Positions 8,137 through 18,313 of a stretch of 64,000 bases of DNA are shown in pieces. Every line of letters starts with the position of its first letter. Positions within the stretch are counted from its first letter, which is position 1. Position numbers and translations under genes: made by a program. This DNA is from Salinicoccus albus DSM 19776 (lineage in GTDB: Bacteria; Bacillota; Bacilli; Staphylococcales; Salinicoccaceae): contig NZ_ARQJ01000033.1 of the NCBI RefSeq assembly GCF_000385175.1, positions 62,001 through 126,000 of the forward strand, in the 5' to 3' direction. The notes beneath the pieces are model-generated. The model did no database searches. It saw only the letters and a list, made by a program, of their open reading frames with translations, and was not told the DNA's origin.

Positions 8137-9342
8137 CTAGCCATTCGAGTCATTATTCAACGCTTGATAGTCAAAAATCATAAATCCTTGAGGTGTTTCA
8201 ACGATTGTATATTCTACTTCTGTAGTGCTCCTTCCATTTGAAGTTTCATGTGAATATTCCCTGCTAACAATAACCTCATATACATTCCCCTCAACATTTG
8301 TAATATCAATAATTTCTGTATGATACGTTTCATGATTCCGATAATTTCCAGAAGCTTTGTTGGATGAGATTTTTTCGTACATTGGTGATTCTTCACGCAT
8401 ATAATCCAGTATAGTGTCATTGCCGTTATTATAATATGCCATTAAACTATTGATATAATTACTTATAAATGCATCAAATCTGTCTCTATTAATAGTACCT
8501 GATTCTTCTGGCTGTTGTGCTGTAGATTCATCAGCATCGTCTGGCTCCTCTGTGACTAGCATACTACCAACTATTTCTTCCCCTGCTTCGTTTTCGTGTA
8601 AATCAAATACACCTTTGACTGTGGCGGTTTCTTTGTCCTCGATTACATACTCCATGCGTTGCACACCACCGACGGGTCCCCCTTCGGTTTCATAAACACC
8701 AACATCAGGTTCTCCCAATGCCTCTACCACTTCGTTATATGGCAAGCCAGCATAGAATAAAACATCTTCGACATTGTTTTCATCGGGGGTTGTATTTTCC
8801 TCACCGGGATCCTTATTTGGAATGAAAGGACGTGAGTCTGAATAAACCACCCCCAGATTTCCATAGATAACTACGGGGGCCCCTTCACCTGGATAAATCA
8901 GATCATAAGTACCGTATTGTTCTTCGACTTCAGCCCGGGACATCCCTTGGGTAATGACATCTTGTGAAAATGTTAAATTTTCTTCCTCAATACTGCTTGG
9001 GGAAAATAATGCTTGTTGAACCGCATCGGAATGAATATCAAACGCAGTGGCGTTTTGATTATTTTCGTTATCATTAGAGTTGTTCGCAGACTTTTGTTCC
9101 TCTGCTTCATTTGCGCTATTCTTATTTTCCTCAGTGGGTCCCTCCGATGTTTCATTTGTCTCAGATTGCTCCTTGCTGGCTGTTTCCTCTGACGTCTCAT
9201 TATTGGTACTCTCATCAGAAGATTCTGCTGTCGTTTCATCTGTATTGTCCGCTGCATTATTTGCTGTTTCCTCCGATGTTTCATTAGATTGGCAGCTGGA
9301 TAAAATCAATAATGATATGATTGATAAGAAAATAACTCTCAC
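8137..9342 (-). CDS. Lipoprotein with acidic Ser/Thr/Glu/Asn linker and NTF2-like C-terminal domain
   Basis: I place the start at the GTG at 9342, since GGAGG lies 6 nt upstream and the product then opens with a short lipoprotein signal MRVIFLSIISLLILSSC (lipobox LSSC). The longer ORF start at 9375 has no close ribosome-binding site. After the lipid cysteine comes about 95 residues of low complexity rich in E, S, T and N. Two related modules follow (GMSRAEVEEQYGTYDL and GLPYNEVVEALGEPDVG), resembling BamE/SmpA or DUF4309-type repeats. The last ~115 residues resemble the NTF2-like C-terminal domain of TcaA-type envelope proteins (NYINSLMAYYNNGNDTILDYM). It is a surface-anchored protein of unknown role and probably monocistronic. 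Confidence 0.72.
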   Translation of the reverse strand: MRVIFLSIISLLILSSCQSNETSEETANNAADNTDETTAESSDESTNNETSEETASKEQSETNETSEGPTEENKNSANEAEEQKSANNSNDNENNQNATAFDIHSDAVQQALFSPSSIEEENLTFSQDVITQGMSRAEVEEQYGTYDLIYPGEGAPVVIYGNLGVVYSDSRPFIPNKDPGEENTTPDENNVEDVLFYAGLPYNEVVEALGEPDVGVYETEGGPVGGVQRMEYVIEDKETATVKGVFDLHENEAGEEIVGSMLVTEEPDDADESTAQQPEESGTINRDRFDAFISNYINSLMAYYNNGNDTILDYMREESPMYEKISSNKASGNYRNHETYHTEIIDITNVEGNVYEVIVSREYSHETSNGRSTTEVEYTIVETPQGFMIFDYQALNNDSNG

Positions 9343-9419
9343 TAAATACCTCCAAGTACTTAAAACTAAATGCATTTATGTTAAAAGCTGTCACCTTGCT
9401 TTCGGCTATTATAGAGTCC

Positions 9420-10472
9420 TCAGCTGCCTGCATTCCCTTTCTGAAGTTTCGCCAAGTCGTCGATTAAAGCATCGACATCCTGAATGTCAGTTGACCAGCT
9501 GGTGCAGAAGCGTACCGCCGTTCTGTCAGAATCCACAGGCTCCCAAGGCTGGAATGCATATTTTGAACTCAATTGTTTCATCTGATGTGTGGTCAATACA
9601 GGGAAAAGCTGATTGGTCTGGGATGGGTAAGCCATTTCGATGTCCTGGTCTTCAAATGCCTCTGTCAGACGTTTCGACATCTCCAAGGCATGTTTGGATA
9701 TTTCAAGGTACAGATCGTTTTCAAAAAGCACTTTGAACTGGATGCCAAGCAGCCTGCCTTTGGCCAGCATCCCGCCTTTCTGCTTTATGATATAGCGGAA
9801 ATCCGTTTTGAGATTTTCATGCTTGATGACCACCGCTTCTCCGAACAGGGCGCCTATCTTCGTCCCTCCGATGTAGAAGACATCGCATAAATTGGCGAGA
9901 TCCTCCAAGCCGACATCATTTTTTTCGGACGCCAGTGCATATCCGAGTCTTGCCCCGTCGACCATCAGATATAGATGATGCGTATCGCATACCGCTCTCA
10001 ATTCGTCCAGCTCCGCCTTTGAGTATAAGGTGCCTGATTCGGTCGGTTGTGATATATAGACCATTTTTGGCTGGGACATATGTTCGCGTTCGATACTGTT
10101 CCAATGATCCTCGACATATTCATTTACCTGGCCGGCAGAGAGTTTGCCATTTTCATTGGCCACTTGCAGTACTTTGTGTCCGGTCGACTCGATGGCTCCC
10201 GTTTCATCAGCAGCGATATGTCCGGTATCCGGAGAAATGACGCCCTGGTGCGTCCTGAGTGCTGATGAAATGATGGTCATGTTCGCCTGCGTCCCTCCCA
10301 TCATGAAATGGACATCCACCTCATTGCCGCAGAGGTTTCTTATGTACGCTTTCGCTGTATTGGAATAATGATCGGTGCCATAACCCGGCAGCTGCTCATC
10401 ATTCGTTTCAATCAGACGTTCAAGAATCTGCTTGTGTGCCCCTTCAGTGTAATCAGTATCAAATCTGATCAT
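9420..10472 (-). CDS. Low-specificity threonine aldolase family protein
   Basis: A 350-aa PLP enzyme of the beta-eliminating lyase/threonine aldolase family, which cleaves L-threonine or L-allo-threonine to glycine and acetaldehyde. The opening FDTDYTEGAHKQILERL is the family's usual N-terminus. The substrate-binding GGTQANMTIIS segment (near 58) and MVDGARLGYAL (the aspartate that contacts the PLP nitrogen) precede the PLP lysine in YIGGTKIGALFGEAVV (near 210). GAGGGG lies before the ATG. It is separated from the phosphoesterase upstream by 180 nt and seems to stand alone. Stereospecificity cannot be read from sequence. Confidence 0.85.
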   Translation of the reverse strand: MIRFDTDYTEGAHKQILERLIETNDEQLPGYGTDHYSNTAKAYIRNLCGNEVDVHFMMGGTQANMTIISSALRTHQGVISPDTGHIAADETGAIESTGHKVLQVANENGKLSAGQVNEYVEDHWNSIEREHMSQPKMVYISQPTESGTLYSKAELDELRAVCDTHHLYLMVDGARLGYALASEKNDVGLEDLANLCDVFYIGGTKIGALFGEAVVIKHENLKTDFRYIIKQKGGMLAKGRLLGIQFKVLFENDLYLEISKHALEMSKRLTEAFEDQDIEMAYPSQTNQLFPVLTTHQMKQLSSKYAFQPWEPVDSDRTAVRFCTSWSTDIQDVDALIDDLAKLQKGNAGS

Positions 10473-10591
10473 CTAACCCCTCTTTTCAAATATGGATTAT
10501 ATGGTAATTGATATATTATAGTAACAACTGAATTGTTTATCACCACTTGAAATCACCTTCCAATTGCCATTTTATGAAACGATAAAGAACC

Positions 10592-10637
10592 CAATAAGAA
10601 TCAAACGGGCATTTAGTTTCCTCAGTGACTCTTATTG
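10592..10637 (-). terminator. Weak terminator-like hairpin after phosphoesterase gene
   Basis: Arms CAATAAGA and TCTTATTG with a long interior. On the minus strand it is followed by GGTTCTTTAT rather than a clean T-run, so this is only a candidate end for the phosphoesterase transcript. Confidence 0.3.
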
Positions 10638-10650
10638 AGCTGATATAAAA

Positions 10651-11379
10651 TTATTGTGGAAGAGACCCGCGTTCGATGGTGCCGCTCAGGAATTCCAAAT
10701 TGGGGTAATCCGCTGCCTTCAGCTGGTTTTTAACTTTTTCAATATCATATTTAACGCGGTGAATACCGACATTAAACTGCGAGCCATCACCTTCTGCAAT
10801 CAGATAGGATGCTTGGTTCAATCCATCAAATGGCAGTCCGACACTGCCCAGGTTTGCGACACATTTGCCTTTGATATGACGCACATACGGGTGATGGATA
10901 TGCCCATACAGGTAAATATCCGATTCCTGTTTTTTCATTAATTTGTCTTCAAGCACTTCGTCCGGTTCGTTCGGCTGGACCGGTTCAAACACACTATCGG
11001 GTGTTGCGTGAAATCCATGGACAGTGATGTTCTCTGTCAGTCCGACGGTGATTTCAGCTGGCAGGTGACCGAGATATTCCACGTCCTCTGCGGTTAATCG
11101 GTCAAGCGTCCACTGCTGCTCTTCTCTCATGATATCCAGGTTCTGCCGGGGTACTTCACCGGCCCTGACACCCCGATATATCCAATCATCGGCATTGCCT
11201 CTGATGACATCCGTATTTAAATTTCTTACCAGATCCAGTGATTTTTTCGGTTCCGGACCGCGGTAACACAGATCACCAAGCACAACGATTCTATCCGCCT
11301 GTTTCCTACCAATATCTGCCAGCACAGCTTCCAGAGCTGTTGCGTTTCCATGAATATCAGAAATAAATGCTGTCTTCAT
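10651..11379 (-). CDS. Calcineurin-like metallophosphoesterase, YfcE/diadenosine-tetraphosphatase-like
   Basis: A 242-aa cytoplasmic phosphoesterase with all metal-binding blocks: FISDIHGN (D-x-H), VVLGDLCYRGP (GD), RGNADDW (GN-[AH]-D with Ala in place of His, as in the small-phosphatase subgroup), HGFHATPD, and YGHIHHPY (GH-x-H). The superfamily hydrolyses phosphomonoesters, phosphodiesters or dinucleoside polyphosphates with two divalent metals. Length and the GNAD variant fit the family annotated as bis(5'-nucleosyl)-tetraphosphatase/serine-threonine phosphatase-like in Bacillales. The substrate is unknown. It is transcribed alone, downstream of the aspS terminator. Confidence 0.8.
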   Translation of the reverse strand: MKTAFISDIHGNATALEAVLADIGRKQADRIVVLGDLCYRGPEPKKSLDLVRNLNTDVIRGNADDWIYRGVRAGEVPRQNLDIMREEQQWTLDRLTAEDVEYLGHLPAEITVGLTENITVHGFHATPDSVFEPVQPNEPDEVLEDKLMKKQESDIYLYGHIHHPYVRHIKGKCVANLGSVGLPFDGLNQASYLIAEGDGSQFNVGIHRVKYDIEKVKNQLKAADYPNLEFLSGTIERGSLPQ

Positions 11380-11446
11380 TATGAACGACCACCTTTCAGT
11401 GCTTATATACCCTACATTTCTGTATGATAACAGAAAGAAGTCTGGA

Positions 11447-11488
11447 AATAAAAAAGGGTAAGCCCGCTTTTAATTGGCTTTACCCTTT
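11447..11488 (-). terminator. Terminator of the hisS-aspS operon
   Basis: Arms AAGGGTAAGCC and GGCTTTACCCTT (one bulged T) are followed on the minus strand by a run of T. It lies 17 nt after the aspS stop. Confidence 0.85.
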
Positions 11489-11504
11489 ATCATATAAATT
11501 TAAA

Positions 11505-13265
11505 TTATTCTTCATTGTCCACTTCAATGTGCAGTTCTTTCAGCTGTTCCTCGTTCACAGGAGACGGTGCATTCATCATGAGATCTGAAGCACTGGCGGT
11601 TTTAGGGAACGCGATGACATCCCGGATATTGTCGGTCCCTGCGAGCAGCATGACGAGACGGTCCAGACCGTAAGCGATACCGCCATGCGGCGGCGTGCCG
11701 TATTTAAATGCTTCGATCAAGAAACCGAATTGCCTGTCCCTTTCTTTGTCCGTGAATCCCAATGCCCTGAACATTTCCTTCTGCAGTTCTGCATCATGGA
11801 TACGTATGGAGCCGCCGCCGAGTTCATAGCCATTCAGTACGATGTCATAAGCGTTGGCTTTCACTTTTTCCGGATGCCTTTCGAGCATGTCTTCATCTTC
11901 TCTCTTTGGCGCGGTGAATGGATGGTGGGCTGCTGTATACCGCCCTGAGTCTTCATCATACTCGAATAAAGGCCAGTCGGTCACCCACAGAAAATTGTAT
12001 TGATCCTTGTCGATCAAATCCAGATCTCTGGCCAGCTTGTTCCTCAAATTACCCAGGGATGCATGCACCACTTTGGTTGTGTCAGCAACAAATAAAATGA
12101 GATCCCCGTTGTCCAGATTCATATTTTCAAACAATGCTTTTCGATTATCGTCGTTGAAAAATTTAGCAATCGGCCCGTTCAGCGCATCTTCTTTCATTTT
12201 AAGCCATGCGAGCCCTTTAGCCCCGTAGGTTTTAACATATTCCTCGAGCTTGTCGATATCTTTCCTCGAGTAGTTATCCGCTTCCCCTTTGACGACAATT
12301 GCTTTGACCATGCCACCGTTTTCTACCGCCGCACGGAATACTTTGAAATCAACTTCCCGGCTGAACTCAGAAAGATCAATCAGTTTCATGCCAAAACGTG
12401 TATCCGGTTTATCCAAACCGTACTGTGACATTGCTTCGCCGTAAGTCATCCTCGGGAACGGCAATTTGACGTCGATGCCTTTGACCTCCTTCATTACCTG
12501 GCTGAGCATCCGTTCGTTCAGCTCGAGCATCTGCTCCTGGCTGACGAATGACATTTCAATATCAATCTGTGTGAATTCCGGCTGTCTGTCTGCCCTCAAG
12601 TCCTCATCGCGAAAACATTTGACGATCTGGTAATATTTTTCCATACCGGAGAGCATCAGCAGCTGTTTATAAATTTGCGGGGATTGCGGCAGGGCGTAAA
12701 ATTCGCCTTCATGGACGCGGGAAGGGACAAGATAATCCCGCGCGCCTTCCGGTGTGGATTTTGACAGTACCGGTGTCTCCACATCTGTAAAAGCCTCATT
12801 GTCCAGGAAACTTCTCACACTGCGGTTAATCTGGTGCCTGAGCCTTAATATGTTCTGCAGTCTTGGTTTGCGGAGATCCATGTAACGGTACTTGAGACGC
12901 ACATCTTCCCCGATATCTTCGTCTGAGACCTGAAAAGGCGGTGTTTCCGCCTTGGAAAGGACTTCTAAAGTATCCGCCATCACTTCGATGGTGCCCGTCG
13001 ATATATTTTCGTTGAATTGGGATTCATCACGGGTCAGCACCTCACCGGAGACTTCAACCACATACTCCGATCTGATATCCTCTGCGGTTTCCATCGCCAC
13101 TTTGGAAACTTCCGGATTGAAGACCACCTGGATGATACCTGACCGGTCTCTCAGATCTATGAAGATCAGACCGCCAAGATCACGCCGTCTTTGCACCCAT
13201 CCGTTTAACTTAACACTTTCACCCGTATTGCTTTCTGTTATGTCTGTCGCATATGTTCTAATCAT
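11505..13265 (-). CDS. aspS: Aspartyl-tRNA synthetase
   Basis: A 586-aa class IIb synthetase charging tRNA-Asp. It has an N-terminal OB-fold anticodon-binding domain ([22 protein letters not shown]), motif 2 [16 protein letters not shown] at about 218-233, the bacterial GAD insertion domain in the middle (about 290-400), and motif 3 [16 protein letters not shown] near the C-terminus. Length is normal for the bacterial type. The ATG overlaps the hisS stop by 4 nt with GAGGAAG upstream, so it is co-translated with hisS and shares its T-box. Being the bacterial GAD-containing form, it is probably discriminating (Asp only), though one cannot be certain without the anticodon-loop residues. Confidence 0.97.
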   Translation of the reverse strand: MIRTYATDITESNTGESVKLNGWVQRRRDLGGLIFIDLRDRSGIIQVVFNPEVSKVAMETAEDIRSEYVVEVSGEVLTRDESQFNENISTGTIEVMADTLEVLSKAETPPFQVSDEDIGEDVRLKYRYMDLRKPRLQNILRLRHQINRSVRSFLDNEAFTDVETPVLSKSTPEGARDYLVPSRVHEGEFYALPQSPQIYKQLLMLSGMEKYYQIVKCFRDEDLRADRQPEFTQIDIEMSFVSQEQMLELNERMLSQVMKEVKGIDVKLPFPRMTYGEAMSQYGLDKPDTRFGMKLIDLSEFSREVDFKVFRAAVENGGMVKAIVVKGEADNYSRKDIDKLEEYVKTYGAKGLAWLKMKEDALNGPIAKFFNDDNRKALFENMNLDNGDLILFVADTTKVVHASLGNLRNKLARDLDLIDKDQYNFLWVTDWPLFEYDEDSGRYTAAHHPFTAPKREDEDMLERHPEKVKANAYDIVLNGYELGGGSIRIHDAELQKEMFRALGFTDKERDRQFGFLIEAFKYGTPPHGGIAYGLDRLVMLLAGTDNIRDVIAFPKTASASDLMMNAPSPVNEEQLKELHIEVDNEE

Positions 13266-14527
13266 CGTTCTTCCTCCAGTACAGTGACCAGTTCATCCAG
13301 ATGAACTGTTTTTGAGTCTCCTGTTGCCATGTGTTTGAGTTCGACATTCCCCGCAGACAGTTCGTTTTCACCCAGCACAATCGTGTAGGCGGCTCCTTTT
13401 CTGTCCGCATCTTTCATCTGCGCTTTCAGCTTGCGGCGTTTATAGTCGATATCACAGCTGATGCCGTTCGCTCTCAATGAATGTATAAGATGGCTCGCCT
13501 TTTCCATCGCCTTATCGTCCAACGTACAGATATAGAGATCGATACCTTCGGGTTCCGGGATTTCTATACCTTCGGCTTCAAGTGCAAGCAGCAGTCTTTC
13601 GATACTGAGCGCAAAACCGATGCCGGTTTCCTCCGGACCGTCCAGCAGCTCGAGCAGACCATTGTATCGGCCGCCGCCGCAGAGCGTTGTAATTGCTCCG
13701 AAGCCTTCAGCATCACTCATCACTTCAAATGCTGTATGGGTATAATAATCCAGCCCCCTAACCAGGTTGTAGTCCACTTCGTATTCAATACCGATGGCTT
13801 TCAGATTGGATTTCACCGCTTCAAAATATTGCTTCGATGCATCATTTAAATAATCGTACATCCTCGGCGCTGTCTGGATGAGTTCATGATCACGGTCTTT
13901 CTTGCAATCCAGTATCCGCATCGGATTTGTGTCGATTCTGGTCTGACAGTCCGAACAGAACTCATGGATGGACGGCTTAAAATGTCCAACCAGTGCTTCA
14001 TTATAGTTGGCGCGGCTGTCCTGGTCGCCAATGGAGTTGATATAGAGCCTGAGGTTTTCAAGACCGAAAGAGCGATAGATAGTCATCAGCATGCTGATGA
14101 CTTCGACATCTATCAGCGGGTCCTCCACTCCGATGGCTTCGATACCAAACTGGACAAACTGGCGATAGCGCCCTTTCTGTTTCCGCTCATACCGGAACAT
14201 CGGGTCCAGGTAATAGACTTTCACTGGCTGAGTCACATCATGCTGCATCTTATTTTCAATGTAACTTCTGACAACTGGGGCTGTCCCTTCAGGTTTTAAT
14301 GTCAGGCTCCGATCACCTTTGTCATTAAAAGTGTACATCTCCTTATTGACAATATCCGTTGAACCGCCGACTCCCCTGACAAACAGATCTGTGGATTCAA
14401 ATATAGGGGTCCGGATCTCTTTATAATTGTAATTATTAGCGATTTCATTCAGCTTTTTTTCTATGAACTGCCATTTGTATGACTCAGCTGGTAAAATGTC
14501 CTGCGTTCCTCTTGGAATTTGGATCAT
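13262..14527 (-). CDS. hisS: Histidyl-tRNA synthetase
   Basis: A 421-aa class II synthetase charging tRNA-His. It shows [10 protein letters not shown] at the N-terminus, motif 2 [14 protein letters not shown] at 111-124, the histidine-specific box [26 protein letters not shown], motif 3 [15 protein letters not shown] and a C-terminal anticodon domain starting near [11 protein letters not shown]. The start is set by AAGGAGTG 8 nt upstream. It is the first gene of hisS-aspS, and expression is governed by the T-box leader directly upstream. It follows lytH on the same strand but in a separate transcription unit. Confidence 0.97.
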   Translation of the reverse strand: MIQIPRGTQDILPAESYKWQFIEKKLNEIANNYNYKEIRTPIFESTDLFVRGVGGSTDIVNKEMYTFNDKGDRSLTLKPEGTAPVVRSYIENKMQHDVTQPVKVYYLDPMFRYERKQKGRYRQFVQFGIEAIGVEDPLIDVEVISMLMTIYRSFGLENLRLYINSIGDQDSRANYNEALVGHFKPSIHEFCSDCQTRIDTNPMRILDCKKDRDHELIQTAPRMYDYLNDASKQYFEAVKSNLKAIGIEYEVDYNLVRGLDYYTHTAFEVMSDAEGFGAITTLCGGGRYNGLLELLDGPEETGIGFALSIERLLLALEAEGIEIPEPEGIDLYICTLDDKAMEKASHLIHSLRANGISCDIDYKRRKLKAQMKDADRKGAAYTIVLGENELSAGNVELKHMATGDSKTVHLDELVTVLEEER

Positions 14528-14548
14528 GTTTTCACACTCCTTTGTAAA

Positions 14549-14775
14549 TTAAAAAGTCCCTTATATCCCGGTTCGGGATATAAGGGACGGTCGAGCCGCG
14601 TTGCCACCCAGATTCGGCCTGACATTCAGACCCTCTTGCCGTTTAACGATCGTCACCGCCCCATTCCAGAGGATTCTGCCGAAGTGTCGGTTCACCGGCC
14701 CCTTCGATGCATCTGCTTTCAGCCGTGGCAGATATCTCTGTGTCATCTCCAGCACCACCTCTTCGGGTCATTGAA
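14549..14775 (-). promoter_or_regulatory. T-box riboswitch upstream of hisS-aspS
   Basis: The minus strand carries the conserved T-box sequence GGGTGGCAACGCGG (14596-14610), which pairs with the acceptor end of uncharged tRNA. It is followed by a long terminator hairpin (14556-14588, arms GTCCCTTATATCCC and complement) and a T-run. Upstream sequence gives Stem I, closed by AGAGG and CCTCT, with an AGATGA motif. On the 3' side of the Stem I internal loop the sequence GACAC (14684-14688) includes both an Asp codon (GAC) and a His codon (CAC). Uncharged tRNA should favour antitermination and raise hisS-aspS expression. Confidence 0.92.
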
Positions 14776-14838
14776 TACTTTTATATTATGATTCGATTAA
14801 ATAATATAATATTGATAAAATGCTCACAAGTCAAGCAT

Positions 14839-15567
14839 TCAATTCAAATAATTACTGATGCCTTCCAGAATCGCCGTCACCATCCGGTCCTGATAGGATT
14901 CATCCGTGAGCGTATGGTCATCGAACGCATTGCTCAGGTAACCCAGTTCAATTAGCACGGCCGGATAATCTAGCTGCCATATGACTTGGAAATTGTACTG
15001 GTTATTCCCCCTGTTATGGAAGTAGGAATATTCATCAAGTGATTCATTGATGCTCTGTGAAAATGCTTCCTGATTGGCATAAGTATAGTAGGTGGTAAAA
15101 CCGGTGATCGAAGGGTCCTCCATCGCATCGCTGTGAAGGCTGATGAACAGATCGCCTTCAATGCCTCTGGCATCCAGTGTAACAAACTCATTTTTCTCCC
15201 TTGTCAGAATCACTTCGGCGCCGCTTTCTTCCAGACGGTTTCGCAGTGTATTCGCTATGTTGAAAACAACCTCGGATTCTGTAACACCCGTCGCACTGGT
15301 GGCACCGGGATCTTTGCCGCCATGGCCGGGATCAAGCACAATCGTTGTACCCGAAAAATCGTACGCCCCGGCAGTTTCTTCAAATGACATGTCCACCTGT
15401 TCCGCTTCTGCTTTTATGAATGTATTGTAAACAAAGACCGCAGCACCGATGATGATGCCTGCCAGAATTAAAAAAAACAGCGGTGGAATATAAAGATGCT
15501 TTTTGTACTTGAAAAAGTACAGTACACCGCTGCCGATGGTCTTAAAGAGCTGTTTGACAGTGTCCAT
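14839..15567 (-). CDS. lytH: Membrane-anchored N-acetylmuramoyl-L-alanine amidase
   Basis: A 242-aa Amidase_3 protein that cleaves the bond between N-acetylmuramic acid and L-alanine of the stem peptide, outside the membrane. A single N-terminal membrane span lies at about 27-50. The zinc site is in VLDPGHGGKDPG (H82) with a glutamate in the following GVTESEV segment and a His in FISLHSDAM; the catalytic Glu is in AVLIELGYLSN. Position between dtd and hisS is the staphylococcal lytH locus. Unlike the S. aureus LytH I recall, there is no SH3b-like domain between the anchor and the catalytic domain. Stop and dtd spacing suggest it is the last gene of a relA-dtd-lytH unit. Confidence 0.88.
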   Translation of the reverse strand: MDTVKQLFKTIGSGVLYFFKYKKHLYIPPLFFLILAGIIIGAAVFVYNTFIKAEAEQVDMSFEETAGAYDFSGTTIVLDPGHGGKDPGATSATGVTESEVVFNIANTLRNRLEESGAEVILTREKNEFVTLDARGIEGDLFISLHSDAMEDPSITGFTTYYTYANQEAFSQSINESLDEYSYFHNRGNNQYNFQVIWQLDYPAVLIELGYLSNAFDDHTLTDESYQDRMVTAILEGISNYLN

Positions 15568-16019
15568 TACAGAATCTTTCCATCTGCAGCTTCATAGAGT
15601 ATAGTAATCGGTCCGTCATTATTGATCCTGACCTCCATCATTTCTCCGAAAAACCCTTCTTTGACAACGAGGCCGGCGTCCCGCAATGTTTCATTAAACA
15701 GCTTGTAAAGTCTGTCTGCATGTTCTCTCCCGGCGGCTTTAGTGAAGCTGGGCCGGTTCCCTTTTTTCATATCCGCATACAACGTGAATTGTGAAATGCT
15801 TAAAATCTCCCCGCCGACATCGGCAATGGAACGGTTGATCTTACCTTCATCATCCTCGAAATTTCTGCTCGCAGCAATTTTCTCGGCCAGTTTGACTGCA
15901 TCCGCTTCAGTTGAGTCTGAAGAAACACCTACAAGAAGACAATAACCCTGTCCGATTTCATTATATAACTCATTGCTGATCACCATCGAATTGGAAACCC
16001 TCTGAAGCACGACTCTCAT
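15567..16019 (-). CDS. dtd: D-aminoacyl-tRNA deacylase
   Basis: A 150-aa cytosolic proofreading enzyme that hydrolyses D-amino acids (e.g. D-Tyr) from tRNA. The start MRVVLQRVSNSMV at 16019 follows AGGTGAAAATA; the GTG at 16028 overlaps the ribosome-binding site and is rejected. Family signatures are the SQFTLYADMKKGNRPSF box (catalytic SQFT) and the C-terminal cross-subunit Gly-cisPro motif region in INNDGPITI. It follows relA by 10 nt and abuts lytH, the usual staphylococcal order. Confidence 0.95.
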   Translation of the reverse strand: MRVVLQRVSNSMVISNELYNEIGQGYCLLVGVSSDSTEADAVKLAEKIAASRNFEDDEGKINRSIADVGGEILSISQFTLYADMKKGNRPSFTKAAGREHADRLYKLFNETLRDAGLVVKEGFFGEMMEVRINNDGPITILYEAADGKIL

Positions 16020-16029
16020 TATTTTCACC

Positions 16030-18207
16030 TCATTTGAATACGCGTTCTACGCTGTAGATATCCGGGAGCTGTTTGATCTTCTCGACTACTTTATACAGGT
16101 CCGCAACATTTTGGACCATTACCGACAGGCTGATCTTTGCATGTTTATCCACATCAGCCACACCATTCACTCTGGTGATCGGGAATTTGGTGCTGGCAAC
16201 GACGTTGAGCACTTCATTGACAAGTCCCTGTCTGTCATAGCCTGTAATATCCAAATCAGCCTGATATTTGCGGTCTTTGTACTTATTCTTGACCCATTCA
16301 ACATCGATGACCCGTTCTGTCTCATTTTTTATGTTCGGGCATGTCGCCACATGCACTTTTACCCCGTGTCCTTTTGTGATATACCCCTTAATATCATCGC
16401 CCGGGATCGGATTGCAGCATTTGGAAAGATTGATCAGGAGATTGTCCATACCTTCGACGTAAACGCCGGATTCGGTGGATATTTCTTTGTAATGGTGTGA
16501 GCGGTCTATTTCTTCGATTTGATTTGTTTTTTCTTCAGTGACTTTAAACTTTTCCATCAGGCGGTTGGACACCTGCTGAACCGTCACACCGCCAAACCCC
16601 ACCATTGCGAAAAGATCATCATCATTGGAGATGTTATAGCGGTCAAGCACTGGATTCAAGTACTGGTCTTTTAACACATCATCCGGTTTATAACCGCGGT
16701 TTTTTATCTCATGTTCAATGGCAAATTTGCCCTTTTCGATATTGCTTGCACGATCCTGCTTCTTGAAAAACGCTTTGATTTTGTTTTTGGCACTGGAGGA
16801 TTTGACAAGCTTCAGCCAATCCATACTTGGCCCGTATGACTGTTTGCTCGTACGTACTTCTACGATTTCACCTGTGGAGAGTTCATAATCGATGGGAACA
16901 ATTTTACCGTTCACTTTGGCGCCGATCATTTTATTGCCGACTTCGGTGTGGACGGAATATGCGAAGTCGATGGGCACAGCACCTTTCGGCAGCTCAATCA
17001 CATCGCCGTTTGGTGTGAATACATACACTTTATCACTGAGCAGGTCAGTCTTTAACGTTTCCATGAATTCTTCGGCATCCGGAGAGGATGTCTCCTGGTC
17101 AATCAGGTCTTTGAACCAGTGGATTCTCTTATCGATAGAGGTGTCGCCTTTCACCTCTTTACCTTCTTTATATGCCCAGTGTGCTGCTACCCCGTGTTCA
17201 GCAATTTCATGCATTTCAAACGTTCTGATCTGGAACTCGAGCGGGTCCCCGTTCGGTCCAACTACAGTGGTATGCAGGGATTGGTACATATTCGGCTTCG
17301 GCATGGCGATATAATCTTTGAATCTGCCCGGCATCGGCTTCCATATGGTATGAATCAGACCGAGCACTGCGTAACAGTCCTTTATGTTATGGACGAGGAC
17401 TCTGACTGCTAGCAGGTCGAATATCTGCTCGAACTGCTTATGCTGTTTATTCATTTTTTTATAGATACTGTATATATGCTTGGGACGGCCGGACAATTTT
17501 CCTTCGATGCTGGTATTGTCCATCTCAGCATCAATACGTTCAATCGCATTATTGATCACTTTCTCGCGTTCGCTCCGTTTTTTCTTCATCATGCTGACAA
17601 TTTTAAAATACTGCTGCGGCTCCATATATCTGAGCGCCGTATCTTCAAGCTCCCACTTTATGCTGGAAATTCCCAGCCGGTGGGCAAGCGGTGCGTAAAT
17701 TTCAAGCGTTTCCCGGGAGGTCCGGATCTGCTTTGCTTCAGGCATTGCTTTTAACGTCCGCATATTGTGCAGTCTGTCAGCCAGTTTGACCAGAATCACC
17801 CGGATATCTTTGGCGATTGCTACAAATAATTTGCGGTGATTTTCAGCCTGTTCTTCCTGTTTGGAACGGTATTTCACTTTTTCAAGTTTAGTGACACCGT
17901 CTACAATCACAGCAACTTCTTCATTGAACATGGTCTCGAGGTCCCCGAATGTGTAAGGGGTATCCTCCACCACATCATGCAGGAAGCCGGCAATAATTGT
18001 CGGTCCGTCCAGCTTCAACTCAGCCAGAATCCCTGCCACCTGCACGGGATGAAGAATGTACGGAAGGCCACTTTTTCTGAACTGGCCTTCATGTGCATCT
18101 TCGGCCAGTTCGTAGGCATCTCTGACCATGCGCATATCATCTTCATCCATATATTGACTGCACATGTCCAGAACATCATCTTCTGAATATGGATACTCCT
18201 TATTCAT
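16030..18207 (-). CDS. relA: Bifunctional (p)ppGpp synthetase/hydrolase Rsh
   Basis: A 725-aa stringent-response enzyme that makes pppGpp from ATP and GTP on starved ribosomes and degrades it otherwise. The hydrolase domain keeps its metal residues (H53, HD at 77-78, ED at 81-82 within [14 protein letters not shown]), so hydrolysis should be active. The synthetase domain has [20 protein letters not shown] and [18 protein letters not shown] domain follows ([19 protein letters not shown], near 390), then a zinc-finger/helical region with the conserved [17 protein letters not shown] box, and a C-terminal ACT domain. A GAGGCGGTGAGG region precedes the ATG. A terminator separates it from apt upstream, so it should have its own promoter. 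Confidence 0.96.
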   Translation of the reverse strand: MNKEYPYSEDDVLDMCSQYMDEDDMRMVRDAYELAEDAHEGQFRKSGLPYILHPVQVAGILAELKLDGPTIIAGFLHDVVEDTPYTFGDLETMFNEEVAVIVDGVTKLEKVKYRSKQEEQAENHRKLFVAIAKDIRVILVKLADRLHNMRTLKAMPEAKQIRTSRETLEIYAPLAHRLGISSIKWELEDTALRYMEPQQYFKIVSMMKKKRSEREKVINNAIERIDAEMDNTSIEGKLSGRPKHIYSIYKKMNKQHKQFEQIFDLLAVRVLVHNIKDCYAVLGLIHTIWKPMPGRFKDYIAMPKPNMYQSLHTTVVGPNGDPLEFQIRTFEMHEIAEHGVAAHWAYKEGKEVKGDTSIDKRIHWFKDLIDQETSSPDAEEFMETLKTDLLSDKVYVFTPNGDVIELPKGAVPIDFAYSVHTEVGNKMIGAKVNGKIVPIDYELSTGEIVEVRTSKQSYGPSMDWLKLVKSSSAKNKIKAFFKKQDRASNIEKGKFAIEHEIKNRGYKPDDVLKDQYLNPVLDRYNISNDDDLFAMVGFGGVTVQQVSNRLMEKFKVTEEKTNQIEEIDRSHHYKEISTESGVYVEGMDNLLINLSKCCNPIPGDDIKGYITKGHGVKVHVATCPNIKNETERVIDVEWVKNKYKDRKYQADLDITGYDRQGLVNEVLNVVASTKFPITRVNGVADVDKHAKISLSVMVQNVADLYKVVEKIKQLPDIYSVERVFK

Positions 18208-18281
18208 GACCTCACCGCCTCTTTAAAATAAATAGTTAGCATCATCATACTATAAAATAACTTTCAAATAAATAAATGACC

Positions 18282-18309
18282 AAAAAAAGCCTGTTTTCAC
18301 AGACTTTTT
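18282..18309. terminator. Terminator downstream of apt
   Basis: Arms AAAAAGCCTGT and ACAGACTTTTT with a TTTC loop and T-runs on both strands. It separates apt from relA. Confidence 0.7.
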
Positions 18310-18313
18310 AACA

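Noticed and set aside
9080-9736. 218-codon plus-strand ORF across the lipoprotein and threonine aldolase genes
   Set aside because: The Ser/Val-rich start is the antisense of the Glu/Ser/Thr linker; it crosses two real genes.
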